Part shown: one piece after another, positions 23,559 through 35,448 of the stretch
Layout: each line of letters starts with the position of its first letter
Position numbering within the stretch: position 1 is the first letter of the stretch
NCBI GenBank assembly: GCA_964035015.1
Contig: CAXIUP010000090.1
Coordinates: forward strand, 425,501 to 489,500
DNA from: Corallium rubrum
Taxonomy: Eukaryota; Cnidaria; Anthozoa; Scleralcyonacea; Coralliidae
Direction of reading: 5' to 3'
DNA: 64,000 bases
The notes under the pieces: model-generated
Database searches by the model: none
What the model was told of the DNA's origin: nothing
What the model saw: only the letters and a program-made list of their open reading frames with translations
Position numbers and translations under genes: made by a program

Positions 23559-23642
23559 CAATCTCGTTCCCAGACCCTTCTCACGCGGGCCGCACCCGTC
23601 GACGGGCACGGCCGGCGTGAGAAGGCTCTGGGTACGAGATTG
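23559..23642. mobile_element. 84-bp foldback MITE, second CAATCTCGTTCCCAGA copy
   Basis: Near-perfect hairpin from CAATCTCGTTCCCAGA to TCTGGGTACGAGATTG. It is flanked by GGGAAATTA at 23550-23558 and 23643-23651. The core is GC-rich (GCCGCACCCGTCGACGGGC), unlike the surrounding DNA. Same family as 12758-12957. Confidence 0.85.
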
Positions 23643-23651
23643 GGGAAATTA

Positions 23652-23860
23652 CAGATTTTGGAGTCCAGTCCAGTCCTCTGAGTCCAGTCCGGGTTTTACA
23701 GTATGTCACTCAAACGAGTCTCGGACTCAATTTTATAATTATCGTAATTCGTAAATCTTTAAACAAAAAAAAAATATGAAAGACTGTGGATAACAAATAA
23801 GAAACTGTGAAACATGCATGATCCAAGCTTATATAGATCTAATAAGGGCGAGTTATACGG
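23652..23860. other. No feature recognised
   Basis: AT-rich spacer between two foldback elements. It holds two GAGTCCAGTCC words near 23661-23688. No gene seen. Confidence 0.4.
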
Positions 23861-23869
23861 AAATATCTA

Positions 23870-24600
23870 GTAATGCGTGTATTGCGGTTTTCTCGAAAAG
23901 ATGTTTAAATCTAGTTTAGTTTGGTTGGTTCACTGTCTCATCTCATAAGAAAAGCAAATGCGCGAATGCACGTATCCTTTGTGGAAGAAGTACATGTCGG
24001 ATAATAATCGTATAATCAAATGTAAAAACGTTGGATAAATAATGGTTTTTGTTATTTTCGTTGTTGTTATTGTTGCTATTTAAGAGAAAATAATTGATTT
24101 TATTCTGATTGGTATATTTTTTTTTTTACGCGGAGTGAAGATGTAATCTTGGCAGGAAGATGAATTTCTTGTTGTGAGAGTATATGAGACGGTGAGGCTA
24201 CCATCACTGCTTTCCAACGCAAAAGATAATGTGATTAACATCACCTCCAGGCACAGTATAAAGGCGCGACAAAACTGAACTTGTTCGATATACCCATATT
24301 ATATTTGGATATATAGATTTAAGTATTAGATATTTCTTTTTTGCTTACTTAAGACTTACGTAAGCGCAGCACAGAATTGGAAAAATAAGTCGGCATATAT
24401 ATAGTTCTACAAACGAGACACGTTCGCGCATTCGCTTTTATAATGAGACAGTGAGACTACCATATTGCCAAAGTAAAAGAAACTGGGGGAAAACACAGTG
24501 ACACCACAGCAAGACAATAATAATATGGCCAGACCCAACCAAACTAAATCTTGGTTTAAACTTCTTTTCGAGAAATCCGCAGTACAGGCACATTTATATT
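23870..24600. mobile_element. ~0.7-kb foldback element
   Basis: TGCGGTTTTCTCGAAAAGAT and TAGTTTAGTTTGGTTGG (23880-23930) pair with CCAACCAAACTAAATC and CTTTTCGAGAAATCCGCA (24536-24583). GCAAATGCGCGAATGCACG pairs with CGTTCGCGCATTCGC (near 24425). The centre is unpaired and has no ORF. Confidence 0.65.
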
Positions 24601-24866
24601 AGTATTATAAAGTTCTGTTTAAATGCGCTATTATATATTATTTTGTGTCCACATGCAAGTCCAAGCACGGGTTTCGTATATGCCTTTACACGGGGCCAGG
24701 TATGAGCTCAGTGAAGTCAAGCCTGTCAAGGTTAGTTTTGATGCTCTAATCAAGTTTTTGCCCGTTGTAAAATCACATGTCACTTACCCAACTTAGGTAA
24801 TAAAATAAAATTGAAGTGAACACTAATACTTTTAACGCAAGATCCCAGACAACAAGTTGTGAGATA
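24601..24866. other. No feature recognised
   Basis: Unique-looking AT-rich stretch inside the integrase/HECT transposon. It ends in the 110-bp block shared with the left arm. Confidence 0.35.
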
Positions 24867-24873
24867 ATAATTA

Positions 24874-24963
24874 TGAAACGTATAGCAAACGCGGAAGGTC
24901 CTAAGGAAGGAAAAGCTTTGTCTATTGATCTTAGAAGAGCTATTGTCAACGAGCATTACTGAA
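24874..24963 (+). pseudogene. Short ORF resembling a transposase N-terminal helix-turn-helix
   Basis: It begins MKRIANAEGPKEGKALSID, continues LRRAIVNEHY and stops. The SxDLRxxIV pattern resembles the start of Tc1/paired-type DNA-binding domains. It is 29 codons long with no continuation seen. It is duplicated inverted at 8236-8345 with a broken frame. Function unclear; it may be a first exon. Confidence 0.35.
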
Positions 24964-25013
24964 AATAACCTTGAGTTGACACAATGCAAACAACGACCAA
25001 AACTCGGTGCGCT

Positions 25014-25015
25014 TA
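25014..25015. other. Target duplication TA of EnSpm-1, left
   Basis: TA abuts CACTGTAAAAACTG here, and TA follows CAGTTTTTACAGTG at 41217-41218. A two-base duplication is weak alone. It is supported by the matching 30-bp termini. Confidence 0.6.
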
Positions 25016-25032
25016 CACTGTAAAAACTGATT

Positions 25033-25610
25033 GGTTGAAACAACCAAAAAAAAAGGTTGTTTGCATGAATCTGAGAGAACCAGTTAAAAACAGGTTGTTT
25101 CAGCCAAAATCGTTGAGGTTGAAATTACTACAATTATATAGGTTAAAACAACTAATAAGTATTGGTAATTTTAACCTATAAAACATTTGTTGTTTTATCT
25201 GTTTTAAATTGGTTATAGTAACCAGTAAAAAATTGGTTATTTCAACCAAAATGATCCGGTTGAAATAACCGAAATTAAACAGGTTAAAACAACCAAATAA
25301 GTATTGGTTTTTCTTACCATTGAATATTAGTTGGTTTAACCCATAAAACATTTGGTCATTTTGAACATTTAAATATTGGTTGATTTAACCAATACCCATA
25401 GTTATATTGACCAATACCAATTGGTCATCATAAGTTCAATCAATAAATATTGGTTGTTACAACCGATAAATATTAGTTAAGGCAATGAATCTGAGAGAAC
25501 CCATTTGAATTGGTTAAAAGTCCTTATTTTGACCAATTTTAAATTGGTTAAAATCAAAGGGGTAGATTCACCCAATATAAAAATTGGTTAAATCGATGGC
25601 CAAAAGTTCA
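25033..25610. repeat. Left subterminal GGTT/AACC palindrome array of EnSpm-1
   Basis: Irregular copies of GGTTGAAACAACC, GGTTAAAACAAC and TTGGTTATTTCAACC, spaced about 10-35 bp. Adjacent units are often inverted. Same family as 40755-41210. Probably transposase-binding sites. Confidence 0.8.
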
Positions 25611-26679
25611 TATTAAATAAAATTCTTTCTGATCACAGGATGCATTTTGTTTCAAAATTATTATAAAAAGTACATGAATAGCCTACACAACTAATATAAA
25701 AAGAACGTTTTCTATATGCACAAAACAAGAAAGTCTAAGAAATTATTTGTAAACATGTACATGCAATTACAATGTACAGTAGAATTGGCATACTCAAAAA
25801 AGTTTCTAACTATTATAAGTTTTTTATAGCTGGCATAAGTTCTCAACTCCCATTGGTAAAGATTTTCCATGCTTTCCAATGAGAATATGTTCCAGAAACA
25901 GAAACATGTTTTTGCTATGTCCACATGCACCTTTAGGGTATTCTGCATCAAAAACATAAAATGCAGCAAGCAAACAAATAACTGCATTAAGGATGCTGAA
26001 AGATTTAAATTTTACCACAACCATTCCTTCGGGTAAAAGAGATAATGAATGAATATCCTCTAATGACCCAGTTGAAAGCAGCCTCGGGGAAGAACAGCCT
26101 TTTATTGTGGTTGAAATATCGACTTCACTATCATCCTGCAACAGAAATTTTAAAATATTAGTTCTGCCAAGAAATATTATTTTTTAGCATATTTATTTTG
26201 ACCTTACTTTGTACTGATGTCACTTGAACAATGCAAATTATACTGTAGTTGGAACAAAATGTTACTCAGTGTATGTTAATTAACATTTAAATAGCATTGT
26301 TGAGCTATTCAACTGATATGTCACTAATACTGTAAATATTATTAAAGTCCATTATACTAATAAAAATACAATTGGGTTTAATGCACAAATTAGTGTAAAA
26401 GGCAAACAGTATAGGCTATTTTGGGATATGAGATTTATTCTGTACTGGGTGTAAAAATTGGGTGCCTCAAAATAACTGGCTTATATTCCAAACAGGTGAA
26501 TTGACTAATACAGTGCTAGAAAACTGGAAGAAAAACTTAATAAGGATAAGAGTTGCATTTCCCCTATAATAATAGAGGGGACTATTAGAGGAGACTTTAA
26601 TATTCCCATTATCATTCTTCAGTGGATATTGGAAATATTTCAAAAAAATCAAAGCAAACTGAGCCATGTGAATGTAAGT

Positions 26680-26911
26680 TGGAACAAAAAGTTGACCATC
26701 ATTTGATGAAAATTATTGCTAACTTCCTGCTTTGAATTGTTTTGAATTTGATTGGTGTTTGGAAAATAATCTTGTTTCTCATTGGTTCACTCAAAAATCA
26801 ATCAAATTCAAAACCGGAAGTTAGCAATAATATTTATCAAATGAATTGGTCAACTTGAGCAATATACTGTATTACAACAATATTTTAGAAACGCTACTAT
26901 TGCCATGACAG
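26680..26911. mobile_element. Mariner-like MITE, left-truncated copy
   Basis: Matches the family at 36275-36577 (GGAAGTTAGCAATAAT, AAATGAATTGGTCA, TTGCCATGACAG then TA). It is self-complementary around TTGCTAACTTCC. The left CTGTCATGG end is missing. In an intron of the SAMD3-like gene. Confidence 0.7.
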
Positions 26912-27299
26912 TAAACAAGGAAGCAAAACACTTACCGGTACAACTTCCCAAAATAGTTCACCAGGCTTTTGCTTGTAAGTGGATTTTTCACCCAATGCAT
27001 ACGAAAGAGATGCAAAAATACACCGGTTTTCCAATTCTATGATTAAAATAACATGAAATACCAATTTAATTCAATTTCAGAAGTGACATTACATGTATAT
27101 ATTATACAAGTTAATATTACATCAATACCCACACTGCATGTTATTAAGAATGGGCTTATAAAACTGATAGTGTCCACTAGCTCTAGCCACAAAATAGCAT
27201 GGGCCATGGTATTTTATTGGCACAGAAATTATGTATAATAATGTATTTTATTACTAACAGACATTAGTATAGGTAATCATATGATTATTATGATAGCGA

Positions 27300-27426
27300 G
27301 TACAATCAAGGATTTACACTACAAGTGATATTTGTTGAAAATTTTGCCAAAATGGCATGAGCCGTTAGGTGAGTGCAATTTGGCATAATTTTCAAATATC
27401 ACAAGTAGTGTAAATCCTTAATTGTA
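27300..27426. mobile_element. 127-bp foldback MITE
   Basis: GTACAATCAAGGATTTACAC pairs with GTGTAAATCCTTAATTGTAC, and the arms extend to CAAATATCAC. Intronic in the SAMD3-like gene. Confidence 0.8.
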
Positions 27427-28245
27427 CAAGCAAAATCATGATTACTCATTTATTACAACTCGCGGACACGTACGCTTTGCACTCACTCACATCTTTAAAA
27501 CATCTTGTTTCATTACAGAAACATTTTCACTCTGGGTGTTCTCTGGACTCATGTAAAAATATTTACATGGAATTTTTAGCTCATAGTGCACCACAAGTCG
27601 TTGGAAATGTGAAAAGAGAAAATTTTCCATTACAGAATTGGCCACCATTTTGAATTATATTGTCAACATCGTTCCCAGGACCTTCTTTATTTTTATTAAT
27701 TGTTCGCAGTACAATTAATAAAATACAGTAATTGTACTCCTCTCAACCAATAAGAATGTAGTAATTTTGTCATGCATATAATAATATTGGTTACAAGTAG
27801 AGGGTCTTGATATAATACTCATCGAGTTTATAAATGCCAACATTAAAAATAACTGCATACATTTACTACATATTTAATGAGTTTAAATTAAATCAGCTTA
27901 CCTTTTTCATTTGCAGTTTCACAATCTTCTAACTTAACAAGGTTGTTTTGGATGTTACTGCAATGACTTCTTTTCAGTGCTGACAGAATGACTGGCTTCT
28001 TCACTTCCCATTCTTCCCGCATGTCTTTTATTAAATTCTCTTTATCCAGAATCCTTGCTAGTTCCCCTTTCATCTAAAAAGAAAATAACAAAAAAAATAG
28101 TACCTTTTCTCTGACTCGATAAAAACACTACAGTATATATCAAAAAAAGCATAATTATAAAATAACATTGAAAAACATGCATGCTGTTTGGTTAAGAGCC
28201 ATGTTTCCATAATTGTATGAAAACATGGAAGTTTTGTGAAGTCTT

Positions 28246-28445
28246 GTTTTCAAAATGTTATTTTATAAAAGAAATAGAAAACATTTTTTTTTTGTTTACA
28301 TAGAGTTATAGAAACACTTGTGAAAGTTTAGGAGAACTCAAAATAGCGTGGGCTCATCTTCCCACTTCAATTTCTCATTCTCCCAAACTTCCACTCATGT
28401 TTCTATAACTGTATGTAAACAGGGAAAATGTTTTCTATATAATAA
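28246..28445. mobile_element. ~200-bp foldback MITE
   Basis: GTTTACATAGAGTTATAGAA pairs with TTCTATAACTGTATGTAAAC, and GAAAGTTTAGGAGAA with TTCTCCCAAACTTCC. In an intron of the SAMD3-like gene, next to a second MITE. Confidence 0.75.
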
Positions 28446-28455
28446 ATAGTAAATA

Positions 28456-28714
28456 CAGTTGTTGGCACCTAAGCGTGTACACTGCCCATCAAAACATGTT
28501 CTAAATTTAAGCCAAAGTTAACCATTTTGAAATAAACACCATGGGATTGGTGAGACGTGATTGGCTAAAAGCATATTCATGTGACAATAATTTATTGGTT
28601 CGAATGTATCGAATGAAAACTTAATACGTTCCAAGGGTAAACATTTAACTTTGACGTTGACATAAAACATGTTTTGACGGACAGTGTGACGGACAGTGTA
28701 CATGCCAACGACTG
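28456..28714. mobile_element. Mariner-like MITE with TA duplication
   Basis: Ends CAGTTGTTGGCA and TGCCAACGACTG with TA on both sides (28454-28455 and 28715-28716). Inside, CCATCAAAACATGTT pairs with AACATGTTTTGACGG. The 61-residue ORF here is part of the repeat. Confidence 0.8.
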
Positions 28715-29224
28715 TAGCCCCAGTGTATTTTCTCCCACTTCAAATCACCCCTAATTAATGTCTACAACAATAGCTAATAACTGCCTGAACTCTGCTAAGT
28801 TGCCTGAATTCCCTTGTCATCCTTAAGGAATGGGTAGTCCTGTAGCACCTTCCAAACCCTTGCATTGTTCTCTCCTCCGTTTTGAAAAGGTGTTGTCCAT
28901 CAAAAGTTTGACTTGTGACAAATCTTGTGTTCCTTTCCGATACATCTCTACCAACTTTTTTCTTTGATTTTCAAGGGTCTCCTCTGTCTCTCCATCTGGA
29001 ATTGTTGGGATGATGGATTTTTTCGATGACACTTTTTTACGCCCTGGTTTTCCTTTAGAAACCGGAACACCTTGTTCCTGAAATTTCCTTTTTTCGTGCC
29101 GGGCTGATCGTTTCCGCACATTTAAAATTCTTTCTTGAATTTTCTTTGCCCAGAGTTGCTATACCCAAAAAATATTTCAAAATTGAGTCGAATATCACCA
29201 TTATTAATACACAAACTAAGAGCA

Positions 29225-29790
29225 GCTAAATTTAAACTTGATCAAAATATACTTGCATCACTAATTAAAGTTTAATAAGTACTGTAGCTTAAATTTTAGG
29301 CAATGCGCAATCTGAGTGCATTCAAATGGAACATCAGGACACAAGCCAGATTGTCATTGCATTATAATGATTAAGTTCAATTTAAATTAAAAATACTTGC
29401 ATTGCTAATTAAAGTTTAATAAGTATATAATTTGAATTATAGGCAATGGGCAATCTAGCTGTGTGCATTCAGACGAAACATCAGGACATGAGCCAGATTG
29501 TCATTGCATTATAATGATTAACTTCAATTTAAATTTGATCAAAAATACTTGCATCACTAATTAAAATTTAATAAGTATATAATTTAAATTATAGGCAATG
29601 GGCAATCTGTGTGCATTCATGATGAAACATCAGGACATGAGCCAGATTGTCATTGCATTATAGTGATTAACTTCAATTTAAATTTGATCAGAAATACTTG
29701 CATCACATTAAATTAATGGCAATTGGCAATCTGTATGCATTCAGATGAAACACCAGGACACAATCAAGAACACATTACAATTAATTTAAA
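29225..29790. repeat. ~125-180-bp tandem repeat, about four copies
   Basis: Units contain ACTTGCATCACTAATTAAAG, GGCAATGGGCAATCT and GAAACATCAGGACATGAGCC, then GATTGTCATTGCATTATAAT. Copies start near 29251, 29393, 29548 and 29696; the last is degenerate. In an intron of the SAMD3-like gene. Confidence 0.8.
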
Positions 29791-30669
29791 TTTGAACTTA
29801 ATAATAACTTTATTACCAGGCATACAACATAGTTACCATTTAGGCAACATATTACTTTTACCCTGGCAAACCTGCCAAGTGTAGGGTTAAATCTACAGGA
29901 TAATAATTCATTATTGAAAAGGCATTTTTAAGATAATTTATAATTACTATATTAATAGTGCATCTACTGTACATGTACATGCACATATATGTACTTGCAC
30001 CAGCTTGTGGTTATCTGGTCTGGGTACAAGTAACTGTATCTCTGGCAATAGTAAATTCATAACAATGAACAAAGCATTAAAACTTACATGTCCAGTACCA
30101 AATGTTCCTTTCAGGAAAGGATACATCTGAACAAGCATAAGTGCAATGTGGCTTCTTTCATCAGCACCAGGATTGGAGGTATGGGCCATTATTGATGTAC
30201 AGAGCTGCCTCACTAAAGCATTTCTTTCTGATGGATTTAGATTGCCTCGACACAGCCCTTTTTCTACATCAGGCTCCCACTATTAAAAGATAAGTAAAGG
30301 ATAACAAAAAGTTAAAACTAATATCAAGTCAAGTTCTATTTCAAACACTCATACTGAACTCAGACTAGTCATTTATAATAAAATCTAGCATTTTTGAAAC
30401 AGGTTTCATACCCTTGTGGGGATGCAAAATTTATTCAGCCAAGTTGAAGAATTTTCTTTAGCAACAAGCTAAATAAAAAAAAAATTAAATACTGGTATTA
30501 AATACAGTATTATAGTCAAATTGCAATGTTGCTATCAATATTGCAAGGTCACACAGGAAAGAACATCCAGTCTGACTGTAAGTTGAACATCTACTTTGGG
30601 ACAATTCCAGCCAGGGGACACAGAATTATAATAATTTTGAAATGAGCATATTGGACTCAACTCAATTTA

Positions 30670-31000
30670 TATCAAATGCAAGTTACAAAGCAATGTATTG
30701 TTGCCAAGGGCACAATGTGACATTGCTATGGAGCATTGACAGAGTTTCAAAGTGATTAATTTGTTATTCAATTTGTGGTGAGTAGAATGATATTATAAAA
30801 AGGCCAGATGGACATATAATGTTGGAAAGTTCTATCAGATGACTTAAGCAGAAGCATTATTGATATTGGAAAGTGGTGGAGAAAGCAACTTCACCACGAA
30901 TAACAAATTAATCACTTAATTGAAACCCTGTCAAAGCTCCACAGCAACATCACGTTGTGCCCTTGGCAACAATATATTGTTGTCCAATGAACGCAGAGTT
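30670..31000. mobile_element. ~330-bp foldback MITE
   Basis: TGTTGCCAAGGGCACAATGT pairs with ACGTTGTGCCCTTGGCAACA, and TTTCAAAGTGATTAATTTGT with ACAAATTAATCACTTAATTG. Intronic; no ORF. Confidence 0.75.
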
Positions 31001-31637
31001 TCAAACGATGAAACAACACCTTAACTAACACAAGCTGCAAGCTCAACTGCAAATGGTGGTATTTTTAAAGGGGATAATTGACTATTATACAGTAATTATA
31101 TAAATAGTACTACGCACAGTACCATATCTAAATACAAGTAGTCAAAATCAAAATTAGTATATTTGATTATATTCTATGTAGTTTTCATTAAAATTTACAC
31201 TCTTTAGTTTACCTTCGTTTTTTTCGGAGAAATGCTAGAAGATGCCCTGGAGCAACTGGAAGAACCTTTATGTTTCCTGGGACTCTTTCTCAAGGACACA
31301 TCAGGGGTTTCGAACTGTAGGCTCTTTTTTGAAGGTGGACTATCACACAGTAAAGAACTATCTGAACCATCTTCTTCACGTTCTGTTTGACTTGTTGAAG
31401 TCATTAGCAAGAATTCCGGAGATTGAGTCACAGGGGTAGTAATTGCCACATCTGTTTTTACCACAATTGGAGTAGATGCTGGTTTCTGTAGTGGACACCT
31501 CAAACCATTAATGTCAAAGTTCTGTAATTTGAAATAAGTGTTTCTGATCTTTGTTTACACAATATTGTTGCATAATACAGTATATAGTACATGCATAAAC
31601 TCAATCCTTCACAAAACTCACTTTCATAAAGTAAACC

Positions 31638-32220
31638 TTAAGGTGGCTCGATTATAGACAAAAGCTATAAATAATTAGATTTTTCCCTCTAAAAAGTTTC
31701 ACCGTCGGTGTAAATTTGTGTTTCGTTCTAGTTCCTTGCACGGCCATAGTGTCACTCTTGAGTTTTGAAAAGTATTAGGCAGTCCACATATTTTCAGGAG
31801 GGTAGAAATCTTTGTCACAGAATAAAGACTATACAGAAGGGCCACTTAGCGGTACAACGTGTCCTCGTATTTTATGCAAAAATATGCAGTTTACTGGCTA
31901 GGACAGCCAGTTCAGCGTGCTTATTGGCCAGAACATGCAGTTTACTGGCTGAGCAACATGCGTAATGCAACATGCGCGGGGACAAAAACTTCAAAGGTTC
32001 CGACCCGAGTGGCCCTTCTGCTTAGTCTTTATTCTGTGTCTTTGTGCTGGTAAGTTCAGAAATGTAATTTGCATTAAATTTGCATGTTACAATAAATGTA
32101 ATTTGTCCAGATACACAAATGCTGCAAGTGTAAAACCTTTTTAATTATGTAAATGTACACTGCAAAAAGTTTTAAAGAGAAAAATCTTTTTTTAGAACTT
32201 CTTCCTATCGAGCCACATTA
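31638..32220. mobile_element. Foldback MITE containing a second foldback MITE
   Basis: Outer arms TTAAGGTGGCTCGAT and ATCGAGCCACATTA extend into TTAGATTTTTCCCTCTAAAA / TTTAAAGAGAAAAATC. The inner element, about 31806-32050, has arms CACAGAATAAAGACTATACA / CTTAGTCTTTATTCTGTG with AGAAGGGCCACT / GTGGCCCTTCT. A MITE inside a MITE inside an intron of EnSpm-1. Confidence 0.8.
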
Positions 32221-33780
32221 CAGAGGTGGAAAAAGTTATTTTCTTTCTGGGAACCTGGGTTTAGGACTCAATGCGCAGAACACCACCATAATTAATTTTC
32301 GTGTTGATTATGAGTCATGACTGTATAGATAGCTACTGTGTATACATGGTTACATAATTTATAAAATTACAGTAAATACTGGTCTTAGCAATTAGTACTG
32401 TCAGAAAAGAAAATTAGGAACTGCATATTCAGAACCTGTAGCAAATTTTGTGAAAGAACTGTAACCTGCCAAAGATCTTGGTCAAATACCCCCCTCAAAT
32501 TCAGTTTGGCACCACACATGGACTTTTCATCCAATCAAAAAGCTAGAAAAGTGGACTTTGATACTTGGTACATAAGGATATATAATATTACAGCAGTTCA
32601 CTCACAATAATAGAGTTCACTATTAAACTATAATATATAACACGTGATATATAACAAAATACAATCATACAGTATCTCCCCAAAATACTAGTTTCTGGCC
32701 TTCATCCTTGAATACTGTAGGCTTGTAGTTGCCATGTTGAGTTACATTATTATCATTTAAAAATGCGAAATCAATCCAATAAATATATAAAATATTACCA
32801 AATACAAATCTTATATCTAAGTCTATATTAAAAAACGTCATAATTTACAAATCATGTAAAACCTCTACCTCTTTAGTTATTTTACTCCATTCTGAAAGGA
32901 AACGCTTTCCTTATCTTTAAACGAGGAATAAGTTGATTAACATCTTTCAATTCAAGATCAATCCCCATCAGTCTCGTTCGCTATTTAAAACAAAATAGTG
33001 AAAAAATATAAGCAGGGCACTCATGACAATCAAGTGCAATCAAGGGACACAAGGGGATCAAATGAAACATTCCTGAACCTGACAAGGGCCACGAGCACGT
33101 GCGTGCATTTGATTTTTCTTTTTTAACCTTTTACTGACTTATTAATTTTACGCTGGCTAACGCCAGACGATTTTACTCGTCAAGGGGAGAGCTCCAGGAA
33201 ACCTGGCCAATAAAGGGTTAAAGGCTTGATAAACACTTTTAACAATTACGTTTTAACTGTGGCCTATATTTTAGAATCGTCCTCTAACAAGAAACATGAA
33301 GAGAACTTACTCCTACATTGTGTGTTTCGGTCGGCAAATAGTCGCTGATATGGTGATGTTCACCATGTTCGTTTCAAATTCAGTTGCAGCTCACCAAGAA
33401 TATTCTATATTGCTGCGGTTTCACACATAAAACCTTTCGTAAACATCTCCGGCGGTGACATGCGACTTTGCGCTATTGATGTCGGAGAAACTCAGAAAAG
33501 GAGACAAAATCAAATTATCAAGCACGAATCAACCTCAACTTTGAAAATATCGTACGCAAAGTTCTCATATAAACTATAATATAAGCATAGATCTTATATG
33601 CCATCGGCACTGTGTCTGACTCGGCGGCGCAACGAACAGTTTGTCAGATTCGAACTGAATCTTGAAAGAAACCCTACCTTGAAATTCTTCAACAGCTTCT
33701 TCTATATTTTTCTCTTTGAGCCAAGCAATTATATCCGTGTACGACGATAGTCTTGAGATGGTTACGGACATCTTTACCAA

Positions 33781-34200
33781 CTGACTTTCGTAAGAGTCGT
33801 TAAACAGGTTCGAAGTTCAAATACGGCGTGCTTATTAATACAAAGCAGTCTACTCAACGGACAGTCCAGTAAAAAAGAATGATATTTCACCAAAGCACGC
33901 GCCATGGTATGACACTTTTCACAGGCCATGACAAAATTAACCAATCATAGAGCGGAGCCAGTGCTCGCAACCAATTATATTAGACGGTGACAAATTGCGC
34001 CGGAAAAAGCCGTGACGTCAACCTGGCGACGCCTCAAGACGACACCTGGCCTGCGGCCAGTTCTTTATCCGACCTGACTGATGCGTCTTCCTCGTGGTTT
34101 TAGACGGCAGCCACGTCATGGTCAACTTTCGTTGCCAAGTACGTTTAACGTTTTGTGCGTCCTCGATTTCTATTATGGTGTAACACCTTGTACTGGTACA
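33781..34200. promoter_or_regulatory. Probable bidirectional promoter of EnSpm-1
   Basis: This is the spacer between the divergent SAMD3-like start (33780) and the transposase first exon. It contains CCAAT-type words (ACCAATCAT near 33940, ACCAATTATATTA near 33971) and is more GC-rich than its surroundings. No TATA box is evident. Placement is by gene geometry only. Confidence 0.45.
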
Positions 34201-34948
34201 CAAAAACGATTCCAATTTGAATCTCACATGTGAAGTATCTGGCTGCAAAAGACCTTTCAACAATGTAAGTTAAAAAATTGTAAACTCTGAAGTGAATTAC
34301 TCACTCTATTATGTGATGCAATGTGCTAGTAATAGAAGCCAATCTTCTTACACAAAAATGTGTGGATGACATTGTGGAGGGTTCAACACAACTTGTGAGA
34401 AACACTGGAGACGGTTGGAAGAGGTTTGCAAGAATGTTTGGACGGTGCAGGTATACAATTTGACGCAGTGCCTGGGCTTAAAGAGTTATTTGCAGCGGAT
34501 AATCCTGTATCTAATCCTTTTGAACATGTGTCCACGAAATACAAACAAAGTTTATTTTTTAATGATGAGTTTGGATTAATTGTAAGTTATGGTAATCTTT
34601 AGTATTTACATGTTGTGTGCGTTTTTAATATTTGTGTTTATTTAATAATATTTATATTTTCAATGCAAGACAATAGTGATTACAATTTCGATTTTGATTG
34701 GCTAAAAACCTACGGATAATTTTGGATATTTTGCCACCTATAAAATATCCCCCATGAAGGCCCATATTATCCTGCTTTGCAATGACATCAATTCTCTGAT
34801 GAGCTGACTGTGAGTGGATTTATAAGGATGTTTGGTAGCTTGTTTCAACATCAAAACAACAAGGAAAGCCTGCTTGAGCTATGCAGGTGGCTGTTAGAGG
34901 TTTAAAGCAGTTTTTGAAGGAGAAAATATTCTGGAGAAGTAGGATTTA

Positions 34949-35448
34949 TGCATGGATCAATTCTTCCTGTAACCATTCCCCTCCCCCTCCCCCCAGAAAT
35001 ACCCCAAGGATTTTTTATGAAGCTCATCGCAAATTCCCCACCCTGGGACTTTGAAATTTGACAATTCCCCACCCCAGGGCAAGGCTGAAAAACTAATACA
35101 AAAACACATGAGTTTTAACATCAAACAAATGTATAATTAAACATGCACATTTTAACATTTCTGTTGCTGCTTCCTTTGAGCTCTAGTTTTTTTTTTGCTT
35201 TTTCAGCACCCCTGCCTCGTTTTTCGTTGATTTTCGGCAACCTGAGAATCCTGTCAATGAATTCGTCACCATTTTGAATACGGAAACTTTAGTTACCAGA
35301 CTCCCACACCTCCTTGCATCCCCACCCAAAACCCCCAGGACAAAATTAATAAAACAATTCACCACCCCTGGGATTTGATTTCTGCATTGTCTCCAGGGTT
35401 GCCTGGGGGGGGGGGGGGGGGGTGTTACAGGAATAATTGATTCATGCA
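34949..35448. mobile_element. 500-bp Harbinger-like MITE
   Basis: Ends TGCATGGATCAATTCTTCCT and AGGAATAATTGATTCATGCA with TTA on both sides (34946-34948 and 35449-35451). G/C homopolymers lie just inside both ends. In an intron of the transposase gene. The proline-rich ORF is repeat. Confidence 0.8.

Larger units (their letters stand above)
25825..33780 (-). pseudogene. SAMD3-like protein gene of EnSpm-1, at least seven exons
   Basis: Exon 1 (33780-33681) MVKMSVTISRLSSYTDIIAW has a SAM-like WLKEKNIEEAVEEFQ start and ends at GTAGGG. Further exons: 31525-31209 (Ser/Lys-rich, KSPRKHKGSSSC, nuclear-signal-like); 30287-30088 (WEPDVEKGLCRGNLNPSERN...LVQMYPFLKGTFGTGHV); 29160-28800 (SKGKPGRKKVSSKKS...RKKLVEMYRKG); 28073-27900; 27043-26936; 26141-25825 (ILNAVICLLAAFYVFDAEYP). 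In the fourth of these, GLEGATGLPIP-stop is out of frame with RVWKVLQDYPFLKDDKG, a one-base shift near 28865. The order matches proteins annotated SAMD3-like in fish and cnidarians, by recall. Possibly the element's DNA-binding accessory protein. Confidence 0.6.
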
